Source: Nannocystis pusilla (GTDB lineage Bacteria > Myxococcota_A > Polyangia > Nannocystales > Nannocystaceae). From it: DNA of 64,000 nucleotides. The notes below the pieces were generated by a model, which was not told the origin of the DNA, did no database searches, and worked only from the letters and a program-made list of their open reading frames with translations. Location of the stretch: positions 992,001-1,056,000 of the forward strand of contig NZ_JAIRAU010000001.1 of assembly GCF_020073745.1 (NCBI RefSeq), in the 5' to 3' direction. The position numbers and the translations under genes are program-made. Positions 19,266 to 28,396 of the stretch are shown here, in pieces (position 1 is the stretch's first letter; each line of letters starts with the position of its first letter).

Positions 19266-21614
19266 ATGAAGTACCACACGATCTTCCACACTCTCGGCAT
19301 TCGCGCGGGCCTGCTCACCGGCGCGCTGCTGCTCGCGGCCGCCGGCTGCGACGCCGACGTCAGCGTCGACCTCGATATCGACTCGCCGAACCTCACGGGC
19401 GGCGGCGGCGGTAACCTGGGCACGTGCGGCGACGGCCAGCTCGCCGTCGGCGAGGAGTGCGACCACGGCCCCGCCAACGGCGCCGGCCAGATCTGCCGCA
19501 GCAATTGCCGGCTCAACGTCTGCGGCGATTACGAGGTCGGCCCCGAAGAGGAGTGCGACCACGGCGTCGCCAACGGCGACCACAAGGCCTGCACCTCGCA
19601 GTGCTTGTTCGCGGTGTGCGGCGACGGGCTGCTCGGCCCGGGCGAGGCGTGCGACGACGGCAACGACGTCGACGGCGACGCCTGCAGCAACGCCTGCGTG
19701 CCCGCCACCTGCGGCGACGGCGTCGCCCAGCCGCCCGAGCACTGCGACGACGGCAACGCCGTCGACGACGACGCCTGCAGCAACGCCTGCATCGCCGCCG
19801 CCTGCGGCGACGCGGTCCTGCAGATCGGCGAAGAGTGCGACGACGGGCCCGCCAACGGCGCGAGCGCGAGCTGTCGCGCCAATTGCCGGATCAACGTGTG
19901 CGGCGACGGCGACCACGGCCCCGGCGAGCAGTGCGACAACGGCCCGGACAACGGCGACCACGCCGGCTGCAAGCTCGATTGCACGATCAACACCTGCGGC
20001 GACGGCGAGGTCGGCCCGATGGAGGGCTGCGACGACGGCAACGCCGTCGACGACGACGGGTGCACCAACGCGTGCACCGCCCCGACCTGCGGCGACGGGA
20101 TCGTCCAGGCGACGGAGGCGTGTGACGACGGCAACGCGATCGACACCGACGATTGCACCTCCGCTTGCACCCTCGCGGCGTGCGGCGACGGCCTGATCCA
20201 GCCGGGAGAGTCCTGCGACGCCGGCGTCGAGAACAGCGACGGCGGCGACTGCACGCTCGCCTGCACGATCGCCCACTGCGGCGACGGCCTCGTGCACGAC
20301 CAGGGCAGCGGCAGCGAGGAGTGCGACAACGGGCCCGACAACGGCCCGCAGAAGGGCTGCCTCGCCGGGTGCCACCTCAACGTCTGCGGCGACGGCGACC
20401 GCGGCCCCGGCGAGGGCTGCGACGACGGCAACCTCGTCGCCGGCGACGGCTGCAGCCCGTTGTGCGCGCTCGAGGAGTGCGGCAACGGCGTCGTCGATCC
20501 GGGCGAGCAGTGCGACGACGGCATGGATCACGACCAGGACGACGGCTGCACCGACCTGTGCCGCCTCCCGGCCTGCGGCGACGGCTTCACCCAGCCGAGC
20601 CTCGGCGAGGAGTGCGACACCAGCAACACCAACAGCGACGGCGGCGCGTGCACGCTGAGCTGCAAGCACGCGGTGTGCGGCGACGGCCACCTGTGGCTCG
20701 GCGTCGAGCAGTGCGACGGCGGCGACGACAACGGCGAGGACCAGCCCTGCAAGCCCGACTGCACCGGCGCCATCTGCGGCGACGGCTTCGTCGGCCCGGG
20801 CGAGCCGTGCGACGACGGCAACCTCGTCAACGAGGACGGATGCACCAACGTGTGCAAGCTGCCGACCTGCGGCGACGGCTTCGTCCAGGCCGGTGAGCCG
20901 TGCGACGAGGGCCCGGGCAACGACAACAACGGCACGTGCACCCTCTCCTGCACGCTGCCGGTGTGCGGCGACGGGTTCGTCCAGCCCGGCGAGGGCTGCG
21001 ACGACGACGACCTCGTGCAGACCAACGACTGCCTCAACAACTGCCAGCTCGCCACCTGCGGCGACGGCTTCGTCTGGACCGGCCACGAGACGTGCGACGA
21101 CGGCAACGCCGTCGCGGGCGACGGCTGCTACGCGTGCGAGCCGGCCAAGCGCACGTTCGTCACCGGCGGGACCTACAACGGCAACCTCGGCGGCCTCAGC
21201 GGCGCCGCGGCGAAGTGCCAGACGCGGGCCAACTCGGCCGGCCTCGGCGGCACCTGGGACGCCTGGCTCAGCACCGACGCCAGCAGCCCGCTGACCCGCT
21301 TCGTGCCGTGCCTCGCCGGCTACTCGATGCACGGGATCATCGTCGCCAACAGCTTCGCCGACCTCACCGACGGCACGCTCGACAGCGGCATCTACGCCAC
21401 CGAGACCGGCACCAGTGTGTCCGGCTCGGAGGTGTGGACCGGCACCAGCCCCTTCGGCGCGGCCACCACCGCCACCTGCAACAACTGGACGTCGAACAGC
21501 TCCCTCGACACCGGCGAGTACGGCCGCTCGGGCCTGGGCACCTCGGCGTGGACCGACAACGGCGACCCCGGGACGTGCAACACGACCCGCCGCCTCTACT
21601 GCTTCGAGATCTAG
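19266..21614 (+). CDS. Cys-rich DUF4215-repeat lipoprotein with DUF1554-like domain, copy 3
   Basis: 782 residues from ATG 19266, preceded by AGGAG. The lipobox is LAAAGC (about residues 22-27), followed by a Gly-rich linker and eighteen four-Cys units in the same order as copies 1 and 2. The final unit is altered (DGCYACEP), losing one residue of the C...C spacing just before the tip domain (KRTFVTGGTYNGNLGGLSGAAAKC ... RRLYCFEI). It is the last gene of the triad, 38 bp after copy 2, and is followed by a good terminator. The tip domains differ most between the copies, which would suit different binding targets. Confidence 0.9.
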   Translation: MKYHTIFHTLGIRAGLLTGALLLAAAGCDADVSVDLDIDSPNLTGGGGGNLGTCGDGQLAVGEECDHGPANGAGQICRSNCRLNVCGDYEVGPEEECDHGVANGDHKACTSQCLFAVCGDGLLGPGEACDDGNDVDGDACSNACVPATCGDGVAQPPEHCDDGNAVDDDACSNACIAAACGDAVLQIGEECDDGPANGASASCRANCRINVCGDGDHGPGEQCDNGPDNGDHAGCKLDCTINTCGDGEVGPMEGCDDGNAVDDDGCTNACTAPTCGDGIVQATEACDDGNAIDTDDCTSACTLAACGDGLIQPGESCDAGVENSDGGDCTLACTIAHCGDGLVHDQGSGSEECDNGPDNGPQKGCLAGCHLNVCGDGDRGPGEGCDDGNLVAGDGCSPLCALEECGNGVVDPGEQCDDGMDHDQDDGCTDLCRLPACGDGFTQPSLGEECDTSNTNSDGGACTLSCKHAVCGDGHLWLGVEQCDGGDDNGEDQPCKPDCTGAICGDGFVGPGEPCDDGNLVNEDGCTNVCKLPTCGDGFVQAGEPCDEGPGNDNNGTCTLSCTLPVCGDGFVQPGEGCDDDDLVQTNDCLNNCQLATCGDGFVWTGHETCDDGNAVAGDGCYACEPAKRTFVTGGTYNGNLGGLSGAAAKCQTRANSAGLGGTWDAWLSTDASSPLTRFVPCLAGYSMHGIIVANSFADLTDGTLDSGIYATETGTSVSGSEVWTGTSPFGAATTATCNNWTSNSSLDTGEYGRSGLGTSAWTDNGDPGTCNTTRRLYCFEI

Positions 21615-21631
21615 GCGCCGGCGCCAGACAG

Positions 21632-21668
21632 CCCAGGGGCCGGCGCTCGCCGGCCTCTGGGCGTTTTT
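21632..21668 (+). terminator. Intrinsic terminator of the Cys-rich lipoprotein operon
   Basis: CCCAGGGGCCGG pairs with CCGGCCTCTGGG (one G-T wobble) around a CGCTCG-type loop, and is followed by GCG and five T. It lies 18 bp after the stop of the third paralogue and just before the 3' end of the convergent reductase gene. Confidence 0.85.
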
Positions 21669-21672
21669 GTGG

Positions 21673-22524
21673 TCACGGCCGGATGGCCTGCAGCGCGGGC
21701 GTCGGGTCGGGCGATGCGGCGGTCATGGCGTCGATCAACGCGCGCGGCTCGCCGAAGCCGGCGGCGCCCGACCGCTGGATCGCGGACAGCCGGGTGAGCG
21801 CCCACAGGAAGGCCGCGGTCATCGGTGTGGGCAATCGGCTCGCCACCGTCATCGGCGCGGGAGTGATGACATTGCCGAGCCGGCGCACCAGGCGGAAGCC
21901 CTCGTCGACCGCGCGCGCGAGGGTCACCGCCTCGGACCAGGACACGCCGGCGCGGCGCTCGTGGGCCCTGGCGCTGGCGATCATCACCGGCGCGACGAAC
22001 GCGGCGTGCGTGCGCAGCCAGCTCTCCATGTCGGGGTGCACGACGGAGGCGATGCCCGCGTCGGTGAAGACCTTCGCCCACGACGGATCGGTGACGGTCG
22101 TGCTCACCGGCCGGCCGAAGATCTGCGTCGTCAGCACGCCGTCGTCGAGGCTGGCCAGGATCGCCGGGAAGCCGAAGGCGAAGCGCGCCTCGCCGACGGT
22201 GTAACGCAGGCGGTCGAACGGCTCGAAGGTGTTGAACATGAACATGATCGTCCGCGCCGCGCTGGCGGCCAGCGCGGGCAGCACCGCCTCGACCTGCGAC
22301 ACGAGCACGGTGACGAGCACGAGGTCCCACGGCGTCGTCGGGTCGAGCGCGGCCGCGACCTGCACCGGCGCGCGCTTGCCCGTCGCGGTGACGATGGCGC
22401 CGTCGCGCTGCAGCTGCTCGAGCCGCCGCCCGCGGGCGACCACGGTGACGTCGTGCCCGGCCTGCTCGAGCTGAAACGCGAACGTGCTCCCGATCCCGCC
22501 CGGACCGACGATGGCGATCTTCAT
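21673..22524 (-). CDS. Ketopantoate reductase-like (PanE/ApbA family) oxidoreductase
   Basis: 283 residues from MKIAIVGPGGIGSTFAFQLEQAG: the GxGxxG NAD(P) fingerprint at residues 7-12, then VTVVARG with the Arg typical of NADPH selection. The mid-region LVTVLVSQVEAVLPAL and FMFNTFEPFDRLRYTVGEARFAFGFPAIL fits the family, but the catalytic Lys/Asn/Glu region is only partly recognisable. It could be pantoate biosynthesis or a paralogue acting on another 2-keto acid. Six more in-frame codons lie upstream (MWYPQR), but the family begins at MKIAIVG. It is convergent with the lipoprotein operon and probably monocistronic. Confidence 0.8.
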   Translation of the reverse strand: MKIAIVGPGGIGSTFAFQLEQAGHDVTVVARGRRLEQLQRDGAIVTATGKRAPVQVAAALDPTTPWDLVLVTVLVSQVEAVLPALAASAARTIMFMFNTFEPFDRLRYTVGEARFAFGFPAILASLDDGVLTTQIFGRPVSTTVTDPSWAKVFTDAGIASVVHPDMESWLRTHAAFVAPVMIASARAHERRAGVSWSEAVTLARAVDEGFRLVRRLGNVITPAPMTVASRLPTPMTAAFLWALTRLSAIQRSGAAGFGEPRALIDAMTAASPDPTPALQAIRP

Positions 22525-22711
22525 GCGCTGCGGATACCACACGCAGATCGGCCGAACAACTTCGCGCTCGCCGGCGGATGGGATGACGTCGTTCAGCGGC
22601 TCGTGGACCCGCCCGGGCGAACGCCGGTCCGGGGTGCGCAGCGACGGACGAGCGACCAGGCGGCGTCTGCCGCGATCTCGGGGCGCACGTCGTGCCGCCG
22701 GCGACGCCGGC

Positions 22712-23008
22712 TCAACCGCTCGAGCTCGTCTCTTCGCTGCACGGGTCCCAGCACAACCAGCAGGCCTCGGGCGACGGCGGGCCGCACGTGCAGTCCACCC
22801 AGCCGTCGGGGGGCGGCGTGGGTGTGTTGGGGAACACGAACACCCGGCCGGTCTCGACCTCGTAGTAGATCGAGGGCGTGTCCGCTCCGCCGCCGGCCTC
22901 GTGATAACAGAAGCCGACGCTGCCCTCGGTCGCGCCGGGGTTCTTGGCGCAACCGAGCGCGAGGAGCACCGCGGTCAGAGATGTCAACAGAGCTCTTGCT
23001 TCGACCAT
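22712..23008 (-). CDS. Small Cys-rich lipoprotein
   Basis: 98 residues. The signal MVEARALLTSLTAVLLALGC ends at a lipobox (ALGC). The mature part has a short beta segment (YYEVETGRVFVFPNTP), then a tight Cys/Trp-rich C terminus (CTCGP, CWLCWDPC) suggesting disulphides or metal binding. The start at 23008 is supported by GGAG eight nt upstream. The function is unknown. It sits alone between two minus-strand genes. Confidence 0.75.
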   Translation of the reverse strand: MVEARALLTSLTAVLLALGCAKNPGATEGSVGFCYHEAGGGADTPSIYYEVETGRVFVFPNTPTPPPDGWVDCTCGPPSPEACWLCWDPCSEETSSSG

Positions 23009-23197
23009 GAAGTTCTCCAGCAATAAGGGGATGGCTCGACAAGGTATCACGCGTGCGCGCGCAGGGCCAAGCCGAGGAACGTGCGGTCAGCCCAGAGCCG
23101 TCGGACACGTCCTGTCCGGGTCGCGAGCGTGCGTGGAACAAATTGTCGGGATCCACCCGACGCCGGGGCGATCGGCGGCCTCGCGGCCGCGATCGTT

Positions 23198-23932
23198 TCA
23201 TGCGAGCGGCGGGGACCAGATCAACGAGAGGCCGTCCTGGAGGGCGAGAGCGACGGCGAGGTCGCCGGCGGGGCCGGCCGCGTCGCCGCACGCGTGCTCG
23301 CCCTCGCCGAGCACGGCGCCGGACGGATCGATGCAAGCGTAGGCGTCGCGGTCGGGCAGGCGCACGAAGAGGTGCATGCGGCCGTCGAGGTCGCGGGCGA
23401 GCGGGTCGCCGTAGCTCGGCCGGGCGCCGGCGACCAGCGGTCGCAACACCAGCGCGGCGGAGGGCGGAGCGGCGGGAGCGACGGGGACGGGCGCGGGCGC
23501 GGGCGCGGGCGCGGCTTTCTTGGCGGCTCGCGGCTTCTTGGGCTTCGCGTGCTCCGGCAGCGGCTCGTCGGCGTAGCGGCCGATCGGGCCGAGCAGCGAG
23601 AGGTGCAGGCGCTGGCTGCCGCGCGTGCCGTAGACCCACAGCGAGAGGTCGAGCTCGTCGCCCTTCACGCGGCACCACTCGACGATGTCGATGTGCCGGG
23701 CGTTGGCCGCGAGCACGCGGCTGACCAGACTCGCCACGTCCGGCGCGCTGCCGCGGCCGCCGACGAGGTCGGTCTCGAGCCGCTGCAAGAACGCCTTCGC
23801 GCCCGAGAGCACCACCGGCTTGCCGCCCTTCATGGCGCGCACGCCGTTGACCAGCCGGACCATGCTGCCCCAAGGGGCGCATTGCGAGGCGAAGGTGCGG
23901 GGGAATTCGGGGAGCTCGGTCCAGTCGGTCAC
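23198..23932 (-). CDS. Hypothetical protein with Ala/Pro/Lys hinge
   Basis: 244 residues from GTG 23932 (VTDWTELPEFPRTFA). Residues 1-125 form an ordered domain with GKPVVLSGAKAFLQRLETDL and DIVEWCRVKGDELDLSLWVYGTRGSQRLHLSLLGP. A basic (PK)/(AP) linker follows at about 135-165, then a C-terminal domain with YGDPLARDLDGRMHLFVRLPDRDAYACIDPSG. It looks cytoplasmic: no signal and no membrane helix. I recognise no family. The GTG start is the first after an AT-rich promoter-like block at 24051-24060; ATG codons further downstream are possible. Confidence 0.6.
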   Translation of the reverse strand: MTDWTELPEFPRTFASQCAPWGSMVRLVNGVRAMKGGKPVVLSGAKAFLQRLETDLVGGRGSAPDVASLVSRVLAANARHIDIVEWCRVKGDELDLSLWVYGTRGSQRLHLSLLGPIGRYADEPLPEHAKPKKPRAAKKAAPAPAPAPVPVAPAAPPSAALVLRPLVAGARPSYGDPLARDLDGRMHLFVRLPDRDAYACIDPSGAVLGEGEHACGDAAGPAGDLAVALALQDGLSLIWSPPLA

Positions 23933-24050
23933 GCTCGGACGCTCGCACACGCCCGGAAGGACGTCCACTCCGCGGGCGGCGCAGCGAGCCGCGGAGGCCG
24001 CCGCTTCGACGCGCCAGGCTCGGATTGCCGGGCCACCGCAGGAACCGGCA

Positions 24051-24060
24051 ATATTTATAC
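24051..24060. promoter_or_regulatory. AT-rich block in a divergent intergenic region, candidate promoter core
   Basis: ATATTTATAC stands out in GC-rich surroundings between the minus-strand gene starting at 23932 and the SNF2 gene starting at 24137. TATAAAT reads on the minus strand and TTTATAC on the plus strand, so it could serve either gene or both. No clear -35 is seen. Confidence 0.4.
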
Positions 24061-24136
24061 CATGGCGAAGATCGTCGACAGCCCGGCCGGCCATTGACGG
24101 GACGATCAGGAGCGTGGTGCCGGCATTCAGGCTGTC

Positions 24137-26689
24137 ATGGTGCTCGCATTGACGGGTGTCGACATTTCCGGCGCCGCGGACGCGTGGGCGATTTCGCGCG
24201 CTGACCGCCGCGGCGGGGCGTGGTACCACCGTGGCCTCGTGTTCGCGGAGATCCTCGAACCCCTGCATCGCGCGGCGAGCCCGACGGCGTGGCACCGCGG
24301 ACTGACGTTGGCGCGGCTCGGGGCGGCGCGAGTGCAGCGCTGCGACGCGGGCGGGTGGGTGTTCGCGATCGCCCGCCTGGCGGGCAGCGGGGTGCGGGCG
24401 GAGGTGCGCTGGGCCTGGGACGCGTGGCGCTGCGACTGCGGCGGGCCGGCGGCGTGCGAGCACGTGGTGGCGGCGGCACTGGTGCTGCACACGGCGGGCG
24501 GGCTGCTCGAGCAGATCGGGCCGCAGGTGACGGAGGCGCTGAAGCTCGGCTATCGTCTGGCGAGCGCCGGCGACCGCCTGCTGCTGCGGGTGGTGGCGGT
24601 CGGGGCCGGCGGCGAGGCGGTGCTGCCGGGGGCGGTCGACGCCGACGACCCGTTGCTGGCGGCGATGCCGGCGGGCGCCAATGCGCTGCAGATCTACCCC
24701 GACATCGCCGAATTCGTGGTCGCGCGCCTGGTGGGCGCGTTCGACGTGACGCTCGACGGGGCGCCGGTCGCGGCCGAGGCGGCGCCGCTGCGGGTGGCCT
24801 CGGCGGGGGTGATCGAGGGGCGCACGTTCGTCGGCGGGCGGGTGGCGCTGTGCGGGCAGGTGCTGCGATTCGTCGAGCGCGTGGCGGCGCCCGAGTCTGC
24901 ACATTCGCCAGGCGAATCACCGCAGTCGCCGGAGTCACCGGAGCGCGAGCCGGAGCGGCGCACGCTCGAGCCGCGCTGGGAGCCGGGGGCCGCCGAGCCG
25001 GGCGGGGAGGCCGAGCCGGAGGTGACGTTCCGGGCGCCGAGCGGCGCGGGCGAGACGCAGGTCGACGCGGCGCGGGTGGTGCAGGCGTGGCGCTCGGGGC
25101 AGTACGCGCTGGCGGCCGAGGACGGCGGGCTGGTGTGGCTGCCGCGCGACTGGCTCGAGCGCTACGGGCCGATGCTCGAGCAATTCGTGGCGGCGCGGCG
25201 GGCCGACGGCAAGCGGCCGCGCTGGGCCCGGAGCGCGGCGGCGGCCCTGTGCGAGGCGCTGGAGGTGCCGCCGCCGCCGGAGCTGGCGGGCCTGGCCGGG
25301 CTGTCGCGCGAGGACTTCCTGAACAACCTGCCGCCGGCGACGCTGCCGGCGGACCTGCAGGCGCAGCTGCGCGACTACCAGCGCCGCGGCGTCGACTGGC
25401 TGTGCCTGCTGCGCGACGCGGGCATCGGAGCGCTGCTCGCCGACGACATGGGCCTCGGCAAGACGCTGCAGACGCTCACGGCGGTGCGCGGGCGGACGCT
25501 GGTGGTGGCGCCGACGTCGACGCTGCACAACTGGCTGGCGGAGGCGCGGCGGTTCCGCCCGGGCCTGCGCGCGGCGGCCTACCACGGACCGAAGCGCAGC
25601 CTCGACCCGGGGGCGGACATCACGATCACCAGCTACGCGGTGCTGCGGCTCGACAAGGAGAAGCTGTCCCGAGAGACATGGGACACGGTGGTGCTCGACG
25701 AGGCGCACGCGATCAAGGAGCCGACCACGGCGACCGCAGGCGCGGCGTTCGCGTTGCGCGCGGGCTGGCGGGTGGCGCTGACCGGGACGCCGGTGCAGAA
25801 CCGCCTGACCGAGCTGTGGAGCCTGTGTCACTTCCTCAACCCGGGGCTGCTCGGGCAGCTGCGCGAGTTCGTGGCCGGCTACGGCAAGGCGGTCGAGCAG
25901 GGCCGGGCGGCCCGCACGGCCGAGCTGCAGGCCAAGCTGCGGCCGTTCCTGCTGCGCCGGCGCAAGGCCGAGGTGGCGCCGGAGCTGCCGCCGCTGACGG
26001 AGATCGTGCTGCGCTGCCCGCTCGACGCGGAGGAGCGCAAGGTCTACGACGGGCTGCGGGTGGCGGCCGAGCTCGAGCTGCCGAAGCTGCAGTCGAGCGG
26101 CGGGATGCTCGAGGCGCTCGAGCTGCTGCTGCGTCTGCGCCAGGCGGCCTGCCACAGCGCCCTGGTGCCGGGCCAGGAGGCGACGCGCTCGAGCAAGATC
26201 GAGCTGCTGCTGGCGCAGCTCGGCGAGGTCACGGCGGCGGGCCACCGGGCGCTGGTGTTCTCGCAGTGGACCAGCCTGCTCGACCTCGTCGAGGACGCGC
26301 TGACGGCGGCCGAGCTCGAGCACGTGCGCCTCGACGGTCACACCGAGGACCGCGCGGGGGTGGTGGCCCGCTTCCAGGCCGAGGACGGGCCGCCGGTGAT
26401 GCTGATCTCGCTCAAGGCCGGCGGCACGGGGCTCAACCTGACGGCGGCCGATTACGTGTACCTGCTCGACCCGTGGTGGAACCCGTCGATCGAAGATCAG
26501 GCCGGCGCGCGAGCCCACCGGATCGGTCAGTCGCGGCCGGTGTTCCTGCACCGCCTGATCAGCGAGGACACGGTCGAGGAGAAGATCCTCGAGCTGCACG
26601 CGCGCAAGCGGGCGCTGGCGCAGGCGACGGTCGACGACGGCGATGTCTCGGGCCTCGGACGCGAGGAGCTGCTCGAGCTGCTGCGCTGA
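24137..26689 (+). CDS. SWIM zinc-finger SNF2-family helicase/ATPase
   Basis: 850 residues. The N-terminal third has a SWIM-type zinc motif CDCGGPAACEH (about residues 98-109), then an Ala/Pro/Glu-rich linker. The SF2 core shows LRDYQRRGVDWL, Walker A DDMGLGKT (about 436-443), Walker B/DEAH (about 521-524), TGTPVQNRLTELW, the C-lobe VFSQWT, LISLKAGGTGLNLTAADYV, and motif VI ARAHRIGQ. This is the bacterial RapA/HepA-like family of double-stranded DNA translocases that remodel DNA-protein or RNA polymerase complexes. The length fits. It appears monocistronic. It could belong to a defence or repair context, but no partner nuclease or methylase is adjacent. Confidence 0.93.
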   Translation: MVLALTGVDISGAADAWAISRADRRGGAWYHRGLVFAEILEPLHRAASPTAWHRGLTLARLGAARVQRCDAGGWVFAIARLAGSGVRAEVRWAWDAWRCDCGGPAACEHVVAAALVLHTAGGLLEQIGPQVTEALKLGYRLASAGDRLLLRVVAVGAGGEAVLPGAVDADDPLLAAMPAGANALQIYPDIAEFVVARLVGAFDVTLDGAPVAAEAAPLRVASAGVIEGRTFVGGRVALCGQVLRFVERVAAPESAHSPGESPQSPESPEREPERRTLEPRWEPGAAEPGGEAEPEVTFRAPSGAGETQVDAARVVQAWRSGQYALAAEDGGLVWLPRDWLERYGPMLEQFVAARRADGKRPRWARSAAAALCEALEVPPPPELAGLAGLSREDFLNNLPPATLPADLQAQLRDYQRRGVDWLCLLRDAGIGALLADDMGLGKTLQTLTAVRGRTLVVAPTSTLHNWLAEARRFRPGLRAAAYHGPKRSLDPGADITITSYAVLRLDKEKLSRETWDTVVLDEAHAIKEPTTATAGAAFALRAGWRVALTGTPVQNRLTELWSLCHFLNPGLLGQLREFVAGYGKAVEQGRAARTAELQAKLRPFLLRRRKAEVAPELPPLTEIVLRCPLDAEERKVYDGLRVAAELELPKLQSSGGMLEALELLLRLRQAACHSALVPGQEATRSSKIELLLAQLGEVTAAGHRALVFSQWTSLLDLVEDALTAAELEHVRLDGHTEDRAGVVARFQAEDGPPVMLISLKAGGTGLNLTAADYVYLLDPWWNPSIEDQAGARAHRIGQSRPVFLHRLISEDTVEEKILELHARKRALAQATVDDGDVSGLGREELLELLR

Positions 26690-26708
26690 GCGCCGGCCCG
26701 GGGTCGCA

Positions 26709-26727
26709 GGTGCGGGCCGATCGCACC
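26709..26727. terminator. Short hairpin between convergent genes
   Basis: GGTGCG (26709-26714) pairs with CGCACC (26722-26727) about 20 bp after the SNF2 stop, without a T-run. It is a weak terminator candidate in the 211-bp gap to the low-GC operon's 3' end. Confidence 0.3.
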
Positions 26728-26900
26728 CGGCCGCGCGGTCCCAGGAATGTTTGCACTCGCGCGCGCCGGACAACCGCGGACGCGCGGGAGTATCCTCGCG
26801 TCCCAGCTGGCCGAATCAGCACGTCATTTCGGATCGCATATGTGCGAAGATACGCTGGCGGGTTCCTCGAACAGTCGTCGGATCATCCTCAGGGTTCGTA

Positions 26901-27479
26901 TCAGGGCGGTGGAATCTCTTCGAGACAAAAGTTTGACGTAGCGCTCACACCAATGCAGCGCGTTCCCGGCATAATTTTGTCCTTCTCACAATCATCGTCG
27001 TTCTGGCAGGGCGCTACGCAGCTATTGATTCCGCTGACCTGAAGGCATTCGAATCCCGGGACGATGCAGTCGGCGTTGGTACTGCAGCCGCCCTGGGTGC
27101 ACTTCGAATTCACACAGGTCCAGTTGTTGGGGTACCCCACCCCTGGGCAAGTTTGCCCGGGGACAAGCCGGCTCGGGCAGCAGTCCGCTGCGTCGACGCA
27201 CGTTTTGGGCTCGCACGGCTCCGGGTCGGGCAAGACACCTGTCGTCTCGCCACCGCTTCCGCTACCGGACACGTCCGTGGTGGATGACCCGGTCGTCGTT
27301 GGGACGTCCGTGGTCGTGGGTGCCGTCGTCGTCGTGCTCGTGGGTCCCGTCGTCGTTGCCGTCGCACTATCAGACGCCGACGTGGCGGTGTCGTCGCCGC
27401 AACCACTCGCGCCGGCGCCGAAGAGTACGAGCCCTACGATAGAGATTCGATGGATCAGTCGCCCACTAGACAGAAGCAT
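26901..27479 (-). CDS. Thr/Ser-linker Cys-rich lipoprotein
   Basis: 192 residues from ATG 27479, chosen because AAGGAG lies 8 nt upstream. A signal region with lipobox ASGC is followed by a Thr/Ser-rich linker of about 60 residues, then a Cys-rich domain of about 100 residues with repeated CxxxxDC-type pairs (CVDAADCC, CSTNADC, CQNDDDCEKD). Such Cys-rich modules occur widely in myxobacterial lipoproteins of unknown role. The start overlaps the end of the upstream L-domain-like gene by 25 bp, so it is last in the five-gene operon. GC is lower than in flanking genes. Confidence 0.8.
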   Translation of the reverse strand: MLLSSGRLIHRISIVGLVLFGAGASGCGDDTATSASDSATATTTGPTSTTTTAPTTTDVPTTTGSSTTDVSGSGSGGETTGVLPDPEPCEPKTCVDAADCCPSRLVPGQTCPGVGYPNNWTCVNSKCTQGGCSTNADCIVPGFECLQVSGINSCVAPCQNDDDCEKDKIMPGTRCIGVSATSNFCLEEIPPP

Positions 27480-28396
27480 CCGAGCGCTCCTTCCGCGTTT
27501 CCGCAAACTTCGCGCTTATTCACGCCAAGCGCATTTAATTTCTCATGGACGAGAGTTTCAGAGAGCAGAGGATTGAATCGAATCCAAGTCTGTTCGAGCG
27601 GCATGGGGTCTCCGTTCGCCGCCAGAACATCCAACAGATCTGCGGAGAGGAGGGCCTCATTGCCATCGATCGTGAGCCGCTTGACCCTCGTCAGGCTGCT
27701 GAATCCCGAGAGATCGACGAGCTCGAAGTGGGATGCTGAAGCCATCTCGAATTGACAGAAACCAATCTTCAGGGTTTCGACATTCTGCAGAGAGTCGAGA
27801 TTGATCTCTTCAAGTGCGGGGTTGCCGGAAATAATCACAGAAGCCAGGTCGCTGAATTGATCGAAGCCGGCGACAATGCGTAAATTTGCATTGTTATTGA
27901 TCAGGAGCGCGCGAAGAGATGTCAAATTTGCCAGACCCTCGGTGGTCTCCAGTCGATCGTTCCAGTCGATGATCAACGCAGAGCCGATCGTGTGAACGCA
28001 GTTCAAGAAGGAGAGGTCCGCTTGATCCTGTGCGCCCATCGAAATGTACAGGCTGTTTGTCACATGGCCAATATTGGCGAGGGAGGCGAGATCGGTGTCT
28101 TCCCAGATGAAGAGATCACCCTCGTGAACATCGCTGCACGGTTCGGTTGCGTCTGTCGAGCTGTTTGTGGAGCTGTCGGTCAAGATGCTCGTAGAGGGAC
28201 TGGTGGGTCCATTGGTGGAACTGCTGGTCGATGTATCGACGTTGCCGGTGGAGTTGCTGGTGGAGCCGACTGTCGTGTCCAGGGAGTTGCCGTCAGTTTG
28301 GGTACTATCCCCATCTGAGGGGGCCGGTGTACACGCCGCAAGCGCCACGACGATCAGGCCTCGTCTCCAAGAAGCTCTAGGGGCATGTATTCTCAT
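27455..28396 (-). CDS. Leucine-rich/receptor-L-domain-like lipoprotein
   Basis: 313 residues from ATG 28396. The signal is MRIHAPRASWRRGLIVVALAAC with lipobox LAAC, then a Ser/Thr/Asp/Asn linker (about residues 25-80). Residues 85-290 contain repeats of about 22-24 residues with L..L...L.I..N patterns (LASLANIGHVTNSLYIS, LTSLRALLINNNANLRIVAG, DLASVIISGNPALEEINL in successive turns), resembling L-domain or LRR solenoids for ligand binding outside the cell. A C-terminal Cys pair (CFC) is present. It overlaps the peptidase gene by 20 bp at its start and the Cys-rich lipoprotein gene by 25 bp at its end. Confidence 0.78.
   Translation of the reverse strand: MRIHAPRASWRRGLIVVALAACTPAPSDGDSTQTDGNSLDTTVGSTSNSTGNVDTSTSSSTNGPTSPSTSILTDSSTNSSTDATEPCSDVHEGDLFIWEDTDLASLANIGHVTNSLYISMGAQDQADLSFLNCVHTIGSALIIDWNDRLETTEGLANLTSLRALLINNNANLRIVAGFDQFSDLASVIISGNPALEEINLDSLQNVETLKIGFCQFEMASASHFELVDLSGFSSLTRVKRLTIDGNEALLSADLLDVLAANGDPMPLEQTWIRFNPLLSETLVHEKLNALGVNKREVCGNAEGALGCFCLVGD

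Noticed and set aside
23198..24904. Minus-strand 568-codon frame across the start of the SNF2 gene
   Set aside because: The part above 23932 is antisense to the helicase; only the part from GTG 23932 looks like a gene.
26786..26800. TATCCT box like the leaderless-promoter boxes
   Set aside because: No start codon follows at the right distance and no gene is supported downstream.
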